Assembly: GCA_030838245.1 (NCBI GenBank)
Contig: JAUTXB010000242.1
Coordinates: 1-5,764 of the forward strand
Direction: 5' to 3'
Length of the DNA stretch: 5,764 bases
Source of the DNA: Acidimicrobiaceae bacterium
Lineage (GTDB): Bacteria > Actinomycetota > Acidimicrobiia > Acidimicrobiales > RAAP-2
Positions 5,079-5,764 of this stretch are shown in pieces; position 1 is the first letter of the stretch; each line of letters begins with the position of its first letter. The translations under genes and the position numbers were made by a program. The notes under the pieces are model-generated. The model ran no database searches and had not been told where the DNA came from. It saw only the letters and a program-made list of their open reading frames with translations.

Positions 5079-5764
5079 ATGATCGTCGACGTACCAGATT
5101 CGTGGGATGAGGTCGTCGACGTCATCGTGGTCGGGTCGGGCGGCGCCGCGTTGACTGCGGCGACGTTGGCCGCCGACGGAGGGGCCCGGACGATCGTGGT
5201 CGAGAAGAGCGACATGATCGGGGGGACCACCGCCGTCTCGGGCGGTGTCCTGTGGATTCCCCAGAACGCCCACATGGCCGCGGGAGGCATGGAGGACAGC
5301 CGCGAGGAGGCCCTGGCCTACGTTCGCCACCTGGCCATGGGAGTGGAGCCCGATCCTGCCCTCCTGGAGGTCTTCGTGGACACCGCACCAGTGGCGCTCG
5401 ACTACCTCGAATCGAACACACCGGTGACGATGACCTCACTGTCCTTTTTTCCCGACTACTACTTTCCCTATGACGTACCGGGGAAGAAGGCCGGCGGCCG
5501 CTCGGTCGAGCCCGTCCCCTACCCATTCGGCGCCGAGCTGCCCGAGTGGCGCAACCGCCTCGTGTCTCGCGGGACACTCATGTCGTTGGGGTCGTACACC
5601 ACGCTGGCCGAGGACCTGTTCGGTGCGAGCGATCCCAACTTCGACACCGAGCTGGCCCGGCGGGAGGCCGAGGACGTTCGGCCCAAGGGTGCTGCCCTCA
5701 TCGGCATGCTCTGGAAGGGGTTGTTGGCCCGGGACGTCGGCATTCGACTGTCCACTCCGGCGCG
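5079..5764 (+). CDS. FAD-binding dehydrogenase, 3-ketosteroid delta1-dehydrogenase (KstD)-like, truncated by window edge
   Basis: The first 228 residues of a flavoprotein of the fumarate reductase/KstD superfamily, whose members are roughly 500-570 residues long. The dinucleotide-binding motif VDVIVVGSGGAALTAA is at residues 13-28, the ribose-contacting Glu42 in VVEKSDMIGGT (40-50) and the characteristic TAVSGGVLWIPQN at 51-63. DYYFPYDVPGKKAGGRSVEP (126-145) resembles the segment of KstD-like enzymes that carries active-site Tyr. Enzymes of this group introduce double bonds into 3-ketosteroids or reduce related enones, passing electrons through FAD; whether the substrate here is a steroid cannot be judged because the catalytic C-terminal half is missing. 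The start at 5079 has GGGGAGG only three bases upstream. An in-frame ATG at 5049 would add ten residues (MRPRGKPGRN) but lacks a ribosome site. The gene is divergent from the LLM oxidoreductase gene. Confidence 0.88.
   Translation, partial: MIVDVPDSWDEVVDVIVVGSGGAALTAATLAADGGARTIVVEKSDMIGGTTAVSGGVLWIPQNAHMAAGGMEDSREEALAYVRHLAMGVEPDPALLEVFVDTAPVALDYLESNTPVTMTSLSFFPDYYFPYDVPGKKAGGRSVEPVPYPFGAELPEWRNRLVSRGTLMSLGSYTTLAEDLFGASDPNFDTELARREAEDVRPKGAALIGMLWKGLLARDVGIRLSTPA

Noticed and set aside
5445..5450. Run of six T in the KstD-like gene as a possible frameshift site
   Set aside because: The frame stays open and family-like on both sides (codons Phe123-Phe124), so no shift is needed.

Overview
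The window comes from a high-GC bacterium, most likely an actinobacterium. The reasons are GC-rich third codon positions that leave long open shadow frames on the opposite strands, a Rv2161c-type (F420-family) luciferase-like oxidoreductase, a 3-ketosteroid-dehydrogenase-like flavoprotein, and two genes whose starts sit exactly six bases behind a TANNNT -10 box, the leaderless arrangement common in actinobacteria. The species cannot be named from the sequence. No RNA genes, CRISPR array, insertion sequence or integrase were seen, and no gene-free stretch exceeds 300 bases.

Layout. Six protein genes fill the window. On the left, a minus-strand pair reads outward: an SDR oxidoreductase (688-1500) followed 53 bases later by a CaiB/BaiF-type CoA-transferase (634 down to the window edge, truncated). 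Divergent from the SDR, across 108 bases, is an amidohydrolase-2 TIM-barrel enzyme (1609-2889, plus). It converges on a LivK-type ligand-binding protein (2932-4032, minus), with a perfect 8-bp hairpin between the two stop codons. Upstream of the binding protein on the same strand is the luciferase-like oxidoreductase (4144-4986). Divergent from that, across 92 bases, is an FAD-binding KstD-like dehydrogenase (5079 to the right edge, truncated).

How the genes may work together. CoA-transferase, SDR, metal-dependent hydrolase/decarboxylase, flavin/F420 monooxygenase-like enzyme, FAD dehydrogenase and a branched-chain-amino-acid-type binding protein are the components seen in actinobacterial catabolic islands for cyclic, steroid-like, terpenoid or aromatic acids. 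That is an inference from families and proximity; the substrate is not readable here. The most unusual points are the binding protein, which has no signal peptide or lipobox and so looks like a cytoplasmic sensor or an orphan; the CoA-transferase, which seems to have Ser where the catalytic Asp should be; an SDR lacking the tetrad Asn; and the two matching leaderless-type promoters. Both divergent intergenic regions also carry short perfect inverted repeats that could be regulatory.
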